Shown: positions 55,079 to 64,000, counted from the first letter of the stretch. The stretch is 64,000 bases of DNA from CBIHON01 sp966211965 (GCA_966211965.1 CBIHON010000008.1:1-64000), one strand, 5' to 3'. Notes: generated from the letters alone by a model not told the origin. A program made the numbers and translations.

Positions 55079-56314
55079 ATGCTTTACCAATTTCACGAAT
55101 TAAATCGCACCTTCCTCAATCCCCTCATCCAGTGGGCGGAAGCGTCATCAAAGTTATTTACCAATCCGGTCTCGCCGCTGGCCCACACGCCATTTGCTCA
55201 ACGTATCGCTGCCGGATACGAATTGATGTACCGTTTGGGCAAGGACTACGAAAAGCCTCAATTCAATCTGGAGTCGGTGCGAATCAACGGTCAGACGGTC
55301 GGGCTGGTTGAAGAAGTCACTCTCAAGAAATCTTTCTGTACCCTGCTTCATTTCAAAAAAGCGCTGAGCGACAAGGAATTCGCCGCCTTGCAGCAACCCA
55401 AGGTGCTGTTGGTCGCCCCTTTGTCGGGCCACCACTCGACGCTGCTGCGTGATACCGTGCGTAGCCTGTCCCAAGACCACGATGTCTACATCACCGACTG
55501 GACCGACGCCCGCATGGTGCCCTTGTCGGAAGGCGCATTCCATCTGCATGACTATGTTTTCTATGTGCAGGAATTCATCCGCTTGCTGGGTCCCGACGTG
55601 CACGTGATTTCGGTATGCCAGCCGACCGTGCCGGTGCTGGCGGCGATTTCCCTGATGGCCAGCGACAACGATCCGAAGTTGCCCAAAACAATGACCATGA
55701 TGGGCGGCCCGATCGACCCGCGCAAATCGCCAACCCAAGTCAACGATCTCGCGATCGAAAAGCCTTTCTCCTGGTTCGAAAACAAGGTTATTTACAGCGT
55801 GCCGCCAAGCTATCCCGGCTTTGGGCGCAAGGTCTATCCGGGCTTCCTGCAGCACGCCGGATTCATTGCGATGAATCCGGGACGCCATGCGCAAAGTCAC
55901 TGGGATTTTTACATGCACCTGCGCGAAGGCGACAACGAGTCGGCGGAAGAACATCGCAAGTTTTACGATGAGTACAATGCGGTGCTCGACATGCCGGCCG
56001 AGTATTATCTCGACACCATCCGCACCGTGTTCCAGGAATTCCGCCTGCCGAAAGGCACGTGGGAAATCGACGGCAAACTGGTGCGGCCGCAGGATATCAA
56101 AACCGTCGCGCTGTTTACGGTCGAAGGCGAACTCGACGATATCTCCGGCGCCGGCCAAACTCAAGCGGCGCATGAATTGTGCAGCGGCATCCCGGACACC
56201 ATGAAGCAGGACTTCGTCGCGCCGCAATGTGGACACTACGGCATTTTTTCAGGCCGCCGCTGGCGTGAAATGATTTCTCCGAAAATCGGCGACTTTATCA
56301 AGAAACATTCCTGA
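55079..56314 (+). CDS. phaZ: Intracellular polyhydroxyalkanoate depolymerase
   Basis: 411 residues from MLYQFHELNRTFLNPLIQWA (ATG 55079). No signal peptide, so it acts inside the cell on PHA granules. The nucleophile elbow is Cys rather than Ser (VISVCQPTVPVL, about residue 183), as in the PhaZa1 type of Cupriavidus. QCGHYGIFSGRRWRE near the end gives the catalytic His, and FTVEGELDDISG the acid. A strong terminator follows. Confidence 0.95.
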   Translation: MLYQFHELNRTFLNPLIQWAEASSKLFTNPVSPLAHTPFAQRIAAGYELMYRLGKDYEKPQFNLESVRINGQTVGLVEEVTLKKSFCTLLHFKKALSDKEFAALQQPKVLLVAPLSGHHSTLLRDTVRSLSQDHDVYITDWTDARMVPLSEGAFHLHDYVFYVQEFIRLLGPDVHVISVCQPTVPVLAAISLMASDNDPKLPKTMTMMGGPIDPRKSPTQVNDLAIEKPFSWFENKVIYSVPPSYPGFGRKVYPGFLQHAGFIAMNPGRHAQSHWDFYMHLREGDNESAEEHRKFYDEYNAVLDMPAEYYLDTIRTVFQEFRLPKGTWEIDGKLVRPQDIKTVALFTVEGELDDISGAGQTQAAHELCSGIPDTMKQDFVAPQCGHYGIFSGRRWREMISPKIGDFIKKHS

Positions 56315-56333
56315 CATTGCCCAGATTCCATTT

Positions 56334-56368
56334 AAAGCCGTTCGCCTTGTAGGGCGAACGGCTTTTTC
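56334..56368 (+). terminator. Rho-independent terminator of phaZ
   Basis: AGCCGTTCGCC and GGCGAACGGCT form an 11-bp perfect stem followed by T5, 20 bp after the phaZ stop. Confidence 0.92.
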
Positions 56369-56427
56369 AATTGTGGCATCATCGGTTTACTCCGATAATC
56401 TTGTTTTTCCCTCTGGCGTATCCCCTC

Positions 56428-57120
56428 GTGTCCTCATCCGCAACAAAATCGCTCGCCGACCAAATCGAAGATCTGCTGCCGCAAACGCAGTGCACGAAAT
56501 GCGGCTATCCCGCATGCCGTCCCTATGCCGAAGCGGTCGCCGCCGGCACCGCCAACTATAATCAATGCCCACCGGGCGGCATGGAAGGAGTGGCGCGGCT
56601 TGCCAATCTACTCGGCAAGCCGGTAATTCCGCTCAATCCTGATAACGGCATGGAAAGGCCGCGGCCGGTTGCGTTCATCGATGAAACGCTGTGCATCGGC
56701 TGCACTCTCTGTATCCAGGCATGCCCGGTGGACGCCATCGTCGGCGCCGCCAAGCAAATGCACACCGTCGTGGCAGAACTCTGCACCGGCTGCGACTTGT
56801 GCGTGGCGCCCTGCCCGGTCGATTGCATTGCAATGCTGCCGGTGACACAGAGCCGTACCGGCTGGGACGCCTGGTCGCAACAGCAAGCCGATGCAGCGCG
56901 CAAACGGCATGATTTCCGCACCTACCGGCTGCGGCGCGAGCGCGCAGAAAACGACGCCCGCCTGGCCGCCAAAGCCGGCGCAAAGCTCAAGGCGGTCGAA
57001 ACGGAGGCCACTCTCACGCCGGAAGAAAAGGCCGAGCAAACCCGTAAGAAAGCCATTATCCAGGCCGCCATCGAACGGGCGCGCCTGAAAAAAGAACAAG
57101 CCGAAAAAGGTGAGCAATGA
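56428..57120 (+). CDS. rsxB: Electron transport complex protein RsxB
   Basis: 230 residues from a GTG at 56428 (SSSATKSLADQIEDLLPQTQ), where similarity starts; an ATG at 56371 adds 19 unconserved residues. It has a Cys-rich cluster (QCTKCGYPACRPYAEAV ... NQCPPGG) and two 4Fe-4S ferredoxin motifs (CIGCTLCIQACP, CTGCDLCVAPCP). The C-terminal 70 residues are charged and helical. The other rsx/rnf genes are absent here, as in many betaproteobacteria. It overlaps nth by 4 bp. Confidence 0.92.
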   Translation: MSSSATKSLADQIEDLLPQTQCTKCGYPACRPYAEAVAAGTANYNQCPPGGMEGVARLANLLGKPVIPLNPDNGMERPRPVAFIDETLCIGCTLCIQACPVDAIVGAAKQMHTVVAELCTGCDLCVAPCPVDCIAMLPVTQSRTGWDAWSQQQADAARKRHDFRTYRLRRERAENDARLAAKAGAKLKAVETEATLTPEEKAEQTRKKAIIQAAIERARLKKEQAEKGEQ

Positions 57121-57767
57121 ACGCTGCAAAACGCCATGAAATCTTCATGCGCCTGCGCGCCGCCAACCCGCATCCGACTACCGAGCTGGAATACACCACT
57201 CCGTTTGAATTATTGATCTCGGTCATCCTGTCGGCGCAGGCGACCGATGTCTCGGTCAACAAGGCGACGCGCAAGCTGTATGCGATAGCCAATACACCGG
57301 CGGCCATCTATGCTCTCGGCGTCGATGGCTTGACCCCTTTCATCCAGAGCATCGGCCTGTACCGCACCAAGGCCAAGAACGTAATCGAAACCTGCCGCAT
57401 CCTGCTGGAGCAGCACCATGGCGAAGTGCCGCGCTCGCGTGAAGCCTTGCAGGCGCTGCCCGGCGTCGGCCGAAAAACCGCCAACGTGGTGCTCAATACC
57501 GCATTCGGTGAACCGACGATCGCCGTGGACACGCATATTTTCCGCGTCTGCAACCGTACCGGCATCGCACCTGGAAAAAACGTCGATGCCGTCGAACAGC
57601 AATTGATGAAACTGGTGCCTGAAGAATTCCGGCATGACGCTCATCACTGGCTGATCTTGCATGGCCGCTATACCTGTGTCGCGCGCACGCCGCGCTGCTG
57701 GAATTGCATGATCGCCGACTTGTGCGAATACAAGGACAAGACGCCGTTGCCGGAAAAGGGCGTGTGA
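57117..57767 (+). CDS. nth: Endonuclease III
   Basis: 216 residues. Helix-hairpin-helix LPGVGRKTANVVL with the catalytic Lys (about 120), catalytic Asp in VDTHIFRVCNRTG, and the 4Fe-4S loop CVARTPRCWNCMIADLC (C-X6-C-X2-C-X5-C). It removes oxidised pyrimidines and nicks abasic sites. Start ATGA-overlaps rsxB; its stop shares a base with the next ATG. Confidence 0.97.
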   Translation: MNAAKRHEIFMRLRAANPHPTTELEYTTPFELLISVILSAQATDVSVNKATRKLYAIANTPAAIYALGVDGLTPFIQSIGLYRTKAKNVIETCRILLEQHHGEVPRSREALQALPGVGRKTANVVLNTAFGEPTIAVDTHIFRVCNRTGIAPGKNVDAVEQQLMKLVPEEFRHDAHHWLILHGRYTCVARTPRCWNCMIADLCEYKDKTPLPEKGV

Positions 57768-58459
57768 TGGGCGCCAGCCATGTCGAGAGGCATTTCCAGT
57801 CCAGCGACACCGTGCGCGATATCGTACTCGGCATGGCGGATGGCCTGACCGTGCCGTTTGCGCTCGCCGCCGGCATCACCGGCGCGGCGGCCTCGATCGA
57901 CATCGTCGTCACGGCCGGCGTCGCCGAAATCGCCGCAGGTTCGATCGCGATGGGTTTGGGCGGCTACCTGGCAGCACGCACGCAGCGCCAGCATTACCTG
58001 GCCGAACGCGCACGCGAAGAAGAAGAGATCATCAATCTTCCCCAGCGCGAGCGCGGCGAAATCATCGATATCATGGCCCAATACGGCGTGACCGAGGAAG
58101 AATGCACGCCGATGCTGGCCGGCCTGGAGCGCAATCCGCAAGCATGGCGCGACTTCATGATGCGTTTTGAGCTGGGGCTGGAAGAGCCGAATCCTTCGGC
58201 CGCGAAAAAAAGCGCGTTGACGATCGCCTTGTCCTATGTGGCGGGCGGCTTGATTCCGCTGCTGCCTTACATGCTGGTCAAGACGCCGCAATCAGCGCTC
58301 ACCCTCTCGACCGTGGTGACTTTGTGCGCCCTGTTTACGTTCGGCTATTTCAAGGGCCGCTTCACCGGAACCAATGCATTCAAATCTGCGCTGCAGACCT
58401 TTTCGATCGGCGGTCTGGCAGCGGGCGTCGCGTTTTTGGCGGCGCGGCTGATTGCATGA
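57767..58459 (+). CDS. VIT1/CCC1 family transporter
   Basis: 230 residues from MGASHVERHFQSSDTVRDIV; the ATG overlaps the nth stop (TGATG). Membrane segments: VRDIVLGMADGLTVPFALAA, IDIVVTAGVAEIAAGSIAMG, then a hydrophilic middle (RQHYLAERAREEEEIINLPQ) and three C-terminal helices. VIT1/CCC1 proteins move iron or manganese. It is co-transcribed with rsxB and nth. Confidence 0.88.
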   Translation: MGASHVERHFQSSDTVRDIVLGMADGLTVPFALAAGITGAAASIDIVVTAGVAEIAAGSIAMGLGGYLAARTQRQHYLAERAREEEEIINLPQRERGEIIDIMAQYGVTEEECTPMLAGLERNPQAWRDFMMRFELGLEEPNPSAAKKSALTIALSYVAGGLIPLLPYMLVKTPQSALTLSTVVTLCALFTFGYFKGRFTGTNAFKSALQTFSIGGLAAGVAFLAARLIA

Positions 58460-58540
58460 TGGGGATGCCATTTCCGCCTGACCGGAACGCCAAATTTTCT
58501 TCTCCGTTATTTCAACTTGACCGGCTACGAGCCCTATCCA

Positions 58541-58963
58541 ATGTTCAATCCTTCTCAGCAAGATGTGCGCCGCTTTTTTTGCGAAACCTGGCGCAAGTAC
58601 CGAGCCAATGAAATCCTGAGTCCGCTGGAAGCGATCGCACGCGACTGGCTGGTCCAGCATCCCGAATACGACGACACGCTGGCCGACGTCGATGCCGCAC
58701 TGGCGGCAGATTACCCGGTCGAAGGCGGACGCGGCAATCCGTTTCTACACCTGTCCATGCACTTGTCGATCGCCGAACAAATTTCGATCGATCAACCGCC
58801 GGGCATCCGCAACGCCTTCCTGGCACTGGCGCAACGGCTCGATTCCGAACATGAAGCGCACCATCAAATCATGGAATGCCTGGGCCAGATGATCTGGACT
58901 TCGCAGCGCAGCGGCCTGCCGCCCGATGGTGCTGCCTATATCGAGTGCGTCAAACGACGTTGA
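58541..58963 (+). CDS. DUF1841 family protein
   Basis: 140 residues from MFNPSQQDVRRFFCETWRKY. It has NPFLHLSMHLSIAEQISIDQ, PPGIRNAF and HEAHHQIMECLGQMIW, as in DUF1841 of betaproteobacteria. Its several conserved His and Glu suggest a metal site; the function is unknown. It lies 81 bp after the VIT1-type gene and just before a terminator. Confidence 0.88.
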   Translation: MFNPSQQDVRRFFCETWRKYRANEILSPLEAIARDWLVQHPEYDDTLADVDAALAADYPVEGGRGNPFLHLSMHLSIAEQISIDQPPGIRNAFLALAQRLDSEHEAHHQIMECLGQMIWTSQRSGLPPDGAAYIECVKRR

Positions 58964-58987
58964 GCAGGAGCTTCAGCACGGGCAGCA

Positions 58988-59018
58988 CAAAAAAAGCCAC
59001 GGAAACCCGTGGCTTTTC
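58988..59018. terminator. Bidirectional terminator between DUF1841 and cytochrome genes
   Basis: AGCCACGG, AAAC, CCGTGGCT with A-run before and TTTT after, placed between convergent genes. Confidence 0.85.
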
Positions 59019-59033
59019 TCAGCTAAATGCTTC

Positions 59034-59387
59034 TTATTTTCTCAATACCAAGGTGCCGGGCAGACTATGCAAATAGGCGGCGATATTCTTGATATCCTGC
59101 GACGATAACCCCTTCGCCATGCCGGCCATGATCGCATTGCCGCGGCCATTGGGGCCGTCGGCGCCACGCTGGTATGCCGTCAAGGCATGCGCCAGGTAAT
59201 CTTCATGCTGACCTGCCAGCTTCGGATAGCTGGGATCAATCGGCGTGTTGAAATCCTTGCCGTGGCAAGATGCGCAATTCGCCTTTTCGGCGGCGAGCTT
59301 GCCGGCTTCGACATTGCCCCCTGCAATTGCATTGAACGATACGGCGGAGGCAAGCACTACCGACGCTGCTGCGAGAATTTTTTTCAT
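59034..59387 (-). CDS. Class I cytochrome c, c553-like
   Basis: 117 residues. Signal peptide MKKILAAASVVLASAVSFNA to AIAG, haem motif CASCH (about 38-42), distal Met in GNAIMAGMAKGLS. A soluble periplasmic electron carrier. It follows another cytochrome gene by 12 bp; together they make a two-gene operon. Confidence 0.93.
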   Translation of the reverse strand: MKKILAAASVVLASAVSFNAIAGGNVEAGKLAAEKANCASCHGKDFNTPIDPSYPKLAGQHEDYLAHALTAYQRGADGPNGRGNAIMAGMAKGLSSQDIKNIAAYLHSLPGTLVLRK

Positions 59388-59399
59388 TGTCGAATCCTC

Positions 59400-59720
59400 T
59401 TATTTCTGCTGCGAGTAATAGGCAGCGAGGTCGGCGATGTCCTGATCCGACAGGCTGGCCGCGATGCCGCGCATGCTGGGATTCTTGCGCTCGCCTTTTT
59501 GATAGGCCTTCAGTGCGCTCTCAATGTACTTTGCAGACTGCCCGCCAATCATGGGCACCTGATACACCTCGGGGAACGTCGCTTTGTAACCCGGAATGCC
59601 ATGACACCCGATACACATCGCGATTTTGTTTTCAGCCGCCTTGGCGTTGCCCGCTACATCCGCAGCCGCGGCGAAGTTGGCAATACCCGCAAGCGCGAGC
59701 AGTGCAAATAGTTTTTTCAT
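59400..59720 (-). CDS. Class I cytochrome c
   Basis: 106 residues. Signal MKKLFALLALAGIANFAAAA, haem motif CIGCHGIPGYKATFP and the distal Met in NPSMRGIAASLSDQDIADLA. It is similar in plan to the next gene and probably arose by duplication. It is a periplasmic electron carrier. Confidence 0.93.
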   Translation of the reverse strand: MKKLFALLALAGIANFAAAADVAGNAKAAENKIAMCIGCHGIPGYKATFPEVYQVPMIGGQSAKYIESALKAYQKGERKNPSMRGIAASLSDQDIADLAAYYSQQK

Positions 59721-59861
59721 GAGTAGGAGGGTAATTTATTGCGAAACCAAATGGCGCTGGCGCAAGGCGGCAATGCACTAAAATCAGCCCGGTCCGGCCC
59801 GAAACCGCCCGATTCTACCTTAAAGAATGCGCCACTGTCCATGATATGGATTAGGAATTGC

Positions 59862-61997
59862 TCACCGCCCCGCTTCAGACTGTTTACTCTCCTCTGTAGT
59901 CTGCGCCAGCGTTGAAGCAGAGACCAGGGACAGAGCCGCATCCCGTGACTCGGGCAACAAAAAACTGCGCGGCGATGCGGCAAAGCGCTTCAAAACCGAT
60001 CGAAATACCACGCGCCGGATACGCCCCGGCACCTCGCGCGCGCGCAAGGCCAGCGCCAAAGCGAGAGCGAATGCGACGCCGACGTTCAGCAGTCCGATCA
60101 AGGCCACCCCGCCCAGCGCCAGCCAGAATTCCGGCAGCACAAAAACCTGGACGCCGAGGCTGCCGGCGGCGGCCACCAGCATTGCGCTTGACAGGGTCAC
60201 GTGGCGCACTTCCAGCGGCAGGCCGAAAAATTGCGCGAGGGCCGGCGTCATTCCCAGCAATACGCCAAGCGAGACGTTGCCGACTATGCCGGCGATATGC
60301 TGCTCCAACCACCTCGCCCAACGCTCGGTACGTGCCGTGCCGAGGGCATGGATCAACCGCCGATGATGCGTCAATGCCTCGCGCAGCCGGCGCAAGGCAA
60401 ACCAGTTGTCGGCAAAACCCGCTATGAGACTCGCCAACCACAGCAACACGCCCGTGCCGGCGGCAAGCAAGGGCGTTGTGCCGAGCAGGGAGAGCGATTG
60501 CAGACTGGCATGCGCCTTGGCAGCCTGCATCACCGGCGTCCCCGACAACAGCCAGATCGCCAGCGACACCACGGCCATGGCCGGCACCACCGCAATCACA
60601 TTGCCGAATACGGCAGCCGCTTGCGAGCGCAACAGCCAGGCGATTTCCAGCAGCAACGCACGCAAGCCTTCTACCGTATCGAGCACCCCCATCTTGGAGG
60701 CCAGCGCCGATGCCGTCACCGCCGGCTGTTTGGTGGCCAACGCGCCCCCCAGGGCAGAAATCAGGATGAAGCTGGCGGCATAATTCAGCGACGCAAACGC
60801 CCCCTCGAAAAAATGCGCGAGACCGGCGCCCGACAAAGCCAAGTTCCCGAGCATGGTAAAGGCGGTGACAACGCCGCCAATGTAGGCGGCCTTCAACATC
60901 GCGCCATATTCGCGTCGATCACGGGCAATATACTGCTCGCCGTGATCCGCATTACGCTCGACGATCTTGCGCGCCAGCAGAGACAAGCTGCGTCTGATCA
61001 GTCCGCGCACCGACGAGCGATGATGATGGGCAGTAATCAGATCGATCAGCAAGACCTGCGCTTGCCCTGCGCCCTCCTCGCTTCGATAGGCAGCACGCAA
61101 ATCGATCAGACGCGCCATGCGACTCAATTGCGCGCGCATGCGTTCAGTGTGATAGACCAGGCCGACCGAGACGCCGTATTCGTCCAGATGTGCATAGATG
61201 CGATCGGTCTGCGCCTGACACACTGCGATCAGCATGCGCACGCTGCGCAGCGCAGCTTCGTCATTCGAACTCCCCAATAAATATTTTTCCAGCTCGCGCC
61301 GCAGCGACATGAAAGGCGTAGCCTGCAAAGGCATGCGCGGCTCCAGCCGCTGACGAAATGCCGGACTGATGCCGACCGACATCACCATCGTCACCAGATA
61401 CAACAGAGCTTCATCGATTTGCTGCTGGTAATTGTGCGCTATCGCATCGTCGCCACACAATTTCCAGAGGCGCGACAGGGTTCTCCGATCAAGTCCGCGC
61501 AACCATTCGGCATCGGCGGGCTCGGGAAACATCGAGGTAAACAACATTGACAAATCCAATTGAGCCGGCGGCTTCGGCAGGATCAGCTTGACGGTCCGCT
61601 CCCATAGCTCACTGAAAAAAGCAGGTTCACGCGGCAAGCCGGTGGCGGAAAAAAGTTCAGGTCCAACCGCCTCGCGCAAAGTCTTTTGCAAACTGGCCTG
61701 CACCACACGCCTCACGTCGCGATGCGCATCGAGCCAATCCAACAGGAAGCGCGTGCGCTGTAGTTTGACACGGCGCCACGCGCTCTCGTCCAGCACGGAC
61801 ACCTTGGGCTCGCGGCGTATCCATTCCACGATATCGACCATCCAGTTGGCGCGCTCGTTCCACGCAGCGAAGGGATTGGCCCGGCCCATCAGCGACGCGA
61901 CCTGCGACGCATAATTTCCATGGTTCACATGGAGATGATGCGCACCGCGCCGAAAGCGCCGCCACATCACCCAAATTCTGAGAAAAAAAATCTTCAT
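59862..61997 (-). CDS. Gcr-type 'site-specific recombinase' family membrane protein
   Basis: 711 residues from MKIFFLRIWVMWRRFRRGAH (ATG 61997); a TTG at 62072 is possible but would run toward the divergent gene. The N-terminal half is soluble and Arg-rich. The C-terminal half has eight or more hydrophobic segments (GGVVTAFTMLGNLALSGAGL, FILISALGGALATKQPAVTA, FGNVIAVVPAMAVVSLAIWL). The family name comes from old Neisseria work; no catalytic recombinase motif is visible and a membrane role is more likely. Confidence 0.85.
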   Translation of the reverse strand: MKIFFLRIWVMWRRFRRGAHHLHVNHGNYASQVASLMGRANPFAAWNERANWMVDIVEWIRREPKVSVLDESAWRRVKLQRTRFLLDWLDAHRDVRRVVQASLQKTLREAVGPELFSATGLPREPAFFSELWERTVKLILPKPPAQLDLSMLFTSMFPEPADAEWLRGLDRRTLSRLWKLCGDDAIAHNYQQQIDEALLYLVTMVMSVGISPAFRQRLEPRMPLQATPFMSLRRELEKYLLGSSNDEAALRSVRMLIAVCQAQTDRIYAHLDEYGVSVGLVYHTERMRAQLSRMARLIDLRAAYRSEEGAGQAQVLLIDLITAHHHRSSVRGLIRRSLSLLARKIVERNADHGEQYIARDRREYGAMLKAAYIGGVVTAFTMLGNLALSGAGLAHFFEGAFASLNYAASFILISALGGALATKQPAVTASALASKMGVLDTVEGLRALLLEIAWLLRSQAAAVFGNVIAVVPAMAVVSLAIWLLSGTPVMQAAKAHASLQSLSLLGTTPLLAAGTGVLLWLASLIAGFADNWFALRRLREALTHHRRLIHALGTARTERWARWLEQHIAGIVGNVSLGVLLGMTPALAQFFGLPLEVRHVTLSSAMLVAAAGSLGVQVFVLPEFWLALGGVALIGLLNVGVAFALALALALRAREVPGRIRRVVFRSVLKRFAASPRSFLLPESRDAALSLVSASTLAQTTEESKQSEAGR

Positions 61998-62097
61998 CGC
62001 GACATTCGCTTTGCTTGTTTTTGGAAAAATTCGGAAGGAGAGAAAGGTGTTCGGCACGCCGGCAACCGACAAACTCTTTCTCGCTTATACTGGATAT

Positions 62098-62133
62098 CGG
62101 TTCAATTTCCGGTTCACATTCCGGTTCACATTT
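62098..62133 (+). repeat. Three 12-bp tandem units before the MoxR gene
   Basis: CGGTTCAATTTC, CGGTTCACATTC, CGGTTCACATTT. They lie between a TATACT -10-like hexamer (62086-62091) and the ATG at 62157, probably in the 5' leader. Confidence 0.7.
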
Positions 62134-62156
62134 TCTTCTTCTTGACGACAGCCGCT

Positions 62157-63011
62157 ATGCGACACGAGACACGCTTCGAAGGTTCCCAAAGTTATGTTGC
62201 CACCAACGATCTGAAATTGGCCGTCAATGCCGCCTTGACGCTTCAGCGCCCGCTGCTGATCAAGGGTGAACCGGGTACCGGCAAGACCATGCTGGCCGAA
62301 GAAGTTGCCGCGGCATTGAATATGCCTTTGCTGCAATGGCATATCAAATCGACTACGAAAGCGCAGCAAGGCTTGTATGGATACGATGCGGTGTCCCGCC
62401 TGCGCGATTCGCAATTAGGTGATGAGCGGGTCAAGGACATCCACAACTACATCGTCAAGGGCGTGTTGTGGCAGGCCTTCACCGCCGGCGAACAAGTGGT
62501 GCTGCTGATCGATGAAATCGACAAGGCCGATATCGAATTCCCCAATGACTTGCTGCGCGAACTCGACCGCATGGAATTCTATGTATACGAGACGCACGAG
62601 ATGGTCACCGCAAAACATCGCCCGCTCGTCATCATCACATCGAACAATGAAAAGGAATTGCCGGACGCATTCCTGCGCCGCTGCTTCTTCCATTACATCA
62701 AGTTCCCGGACAAGGATACGATGCAGCAAATCGTCGACGTGCATTTTCCAACACTGAAAAAAGATTTACTGGCGCAGGCATTGCAAACTTTTTATGAAGT
62801 GCGCGACGTGCCGGGCTTGAAAAAGAAACCTTCCACTTCGGAACTGCTGGACTGGCTGAAGCTGCTGGTGGCAGAAGACATCCCGCCCGAAGCGCTGCGC
62901 AGCCAGGATGCCAAAACCATCGTGCCGCCGCTGCACGGTGCACTGCTGAAGAATGAGCAGGATGTGCATCTGTTTGAACGGCTGGTTTTCATGTCGCGCA
63001 CAAATCGCTGA
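62157..63011 (+). CDS. MoxR-family AAA+ ATPase (second copy)
   Basis: 284 residues from MRHETRFEGSQSYVATNDLK (ATG 62157); longer starts are unconserved. Walker A KGEPGTGKTMLAEE (about 36-49), Walker B VLLIDEIDKADIEFPNDLL, sensor IITSNNEKELPDAFLRR. It is distinct from the 22429 copy. The VWA/CoxE-like gene 45 bp downstream is its expected partner; such pairs assemble or load metal in enzymes. Confidence 0.9.
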   Translation: MRHETRFEGSQSYVATNDLKLAVNAALTLQRPLLIKGEPGTGKTMLAEEVAAALNMPLLQWHIKSTTKAQQGLYGYDAVSRLRDSQLGDERVKDIHNYIVKGVLWQAFTAGEQVVLLIDEIDKADIEFPNDLLRELDRMEFYVYETHEMVTAKHRPLVIITSNNEKELPDAFLRRCFFHYIKFPDKDTMQQIVDVHFPTLKKDLLAQALQTFYEVRDVPGLKKKPSTSELLDWLKLLVAEDIPPEALRSQDAKTIVPPLHGALLKNEQDVHLFERLVFMSRTNR

Positions 63012-63056
63012 CGCGATTTGCGAGGGGGCGCGCTGCGCTCCATTGAGGAGTTTTCC

Positions 63057-64000
63057 GTGTTGATCGATTTCTTTTTCACTCTCAAGGATGCCAAGATTCC
63101 GGTTTCGATAAAGGAATTTCTGATCCTGCTGGAGGCGATGCAAAAAAACGTGATCACGCCTTCACTCGACGATTTCTATTTTTTGTCGCGCATCGCGCTG
63201 GTCAAGGACGAAGCACACTACGACAAGTTCGATAAGGCCTTCGGCCTGTACTTCAAAGGCATCGACGCGATCTTCGACAAGAATGCCGAGATTCCGCTCG
63301 ATTGGCTGATGAAGCGCATGGAGCGCGAACTGACGCCGGAGCAAAGAGAGCAGCTCGAGAAATTCGGCTACGACAAGCTGATGGACAGACTCAAGCAATT
63401 GCTGGACGAGCAGAAGGAAAGGCACGAAGGCGGTAGCAAATGGATAGGCACCGGCGGCACTTCCCCCTTCGGCAATGGCGGCACCAATCCGGAGGGCATC
63501 CGCATCGGCGGCGAAGGCGGCAAGCGCAGTGCAGTCAAAGTGTGGGAAGCGCGGGCCTATCGCGACTACGATTCGGAACGCGAACTGGGCACCCGCAACA
63601 TCAAGGTCGCGCTACGGCGCCTGCGCAAGTTTGCGCGGGAAGGCGCTGAAGAAGAATTGGCGCTCGACGACACGATACGCGCGACCGCCAACAATGCCGG
63701 CTATCTCGACATCAAGATGCAGCCGGAGCGCAAGAACAATATCAAGGTACTGATGCTGCTGGATGTCGGCGGCACCATGGACGATCACATCGCGCGCACC
63801 GAGGAATTATTCTCGGCAGCCAAGACCGAATTCAAGAACATGGAGTTCTTTTACTTTCACAACTGCGTGTACGACTACCTGTGGAAGAACAACCGGCGCC
63901 GCCACACCGAACGCTTTCCGACCTGGGACGTGCTGCGTAAATACACGCCCGATACCAAGCTGATTTTCGTCGGCGACGCGACCATGAGTCCCTATGAAAT
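63057..64000 (+). CDS. VWA/CoxE-like protein, C-terminus beyond window
   Basis: The frame is open from GTG 63057 (or TTG 63060) to the window end, 314 codons. GAGGAG lies 7 bp before. N-terminal helical part (LIDFFFTLKDAKIPVSIKEF), then a Gly-rich linker (GTGGTSPFGNGGTNPEGIRI) and a VWA domain starting near KVLMLLDVGGTMDDHIART. The metal-ion site reads DVGGT rather than DxSxS, as in CoxE-like VWA proteins. It functions with the MoxR ATPase. Confidence 0.88.
   Translation, partial: MLIDFFFTLKDAKIPVSIKEFLILLEAMQKNVITPSLDDFYFLSRIALVKDEAHYDKFDKAFGLYFKGIDAIFDKNAEIPLDWLMKRMERELTPEQREQLEKFGYDKLMDRLKQLLDEQKERHEGGSKWIGTGGTSPFGNGGTNPEGIRIGGEGGKRSAVKVWEARAYRDYDSERELGTRNIKVALRRLRKFAREGAEEELALDDTIRATANNAGYLDIKMQPERKNNIKVLMLLDVGGTMDDHIARTEELFSAAKTEFKNMEFFYFHNCVYDYLWKNNRRRHTERFPTWDVLRKYTPDTKLIFVGDATMSPYE

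Noticed and set aside
59862..61997. Reading the 'site-specific recombinase' as evidence of a mobile island
   Set aside because: The family is a conserved multi-pass membrane protein without integrase or resolvase catalytic motifs, and no attachment sites flank it.

Overview
The window looks like chromosomal DNA of a Burkholderiales betaproteobacterium, most likely Oxalobacteraceae (Herminiimonas, Collimonas or Janthinobacterium type). Pointers are the DUF3460-scpA-panC order, DUF1841, a Gcr-type 'site-specific recombinase' membrane protein, an rsxB-nth pair, a phasin plus an intracellular PHA depolymerase, and a urt-ure urea cluster. This placement is inference from gene content. I saw no rRNA or tRNA gene, no CRISPR array and no intact transposase.

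Region 1 (1-12.8 kb, minus strand) is an accessory polymorphic-toxin locus. It reads, in transcription order: an SBBP-repeat beta-propeller protein; a very large secreted protein built from a propeller-like head, Ig-like repeats, an RHS core and a nuclease-like tip; a CPCC-type immunity candidate; a truncated second RHS core with a different tip and a 64-aa immunity candidate; and a YD-repeat RHS protein that leaves the window. The two RHS cores form an 893-bp direct repeat, so recombination could swap toxin tips.

Region 2 (13-30 kb) holds a REC-GGDEF-EAL-REC c-di-GMP regulator, a 304-bp element with inverted ends, DUF3460-scpA-panC, an orphan ParA, a moxR-DUF58-transglutaminase operon, a nitroreductase, a DMT transporter, a histone-deacetylase-family protein, a phasin with clear promoter and terminator, and a DUF349 protein.

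Region 3 (30-42 kb) is a complete urea island, urtABCDE-ureDABCEFG. A sigma-54 promoter with an upstream NtrC-like site suggests control by nitrogen limitation. Many palindromic elements sit inside it, including a MITE-like element between ureD and ureA and an apparent in-frame REP-like insertion within ureC.

Region 4 (42-64 kb) has a membrane diguanylate cyclase; a decayed CinA/MoaB-like pseudogene; a four-gene operon (YncE-like propeller, polysaccharide deacetylase, sterol-desaturase family, EI24); FKBP and a small lipoprotein; lipid-storage genes (wax ester synthase/DGAT, acyl-CoA-binding protein, PHA granule protein, phaZ); ferredoxin fdxA; rsxB-nth-VIT family; DUF1841; two cytochromes c; the recombinase-family membrane protein; and a MoxR ATPase with a VWA/CoxE-like partner cut by the window end.
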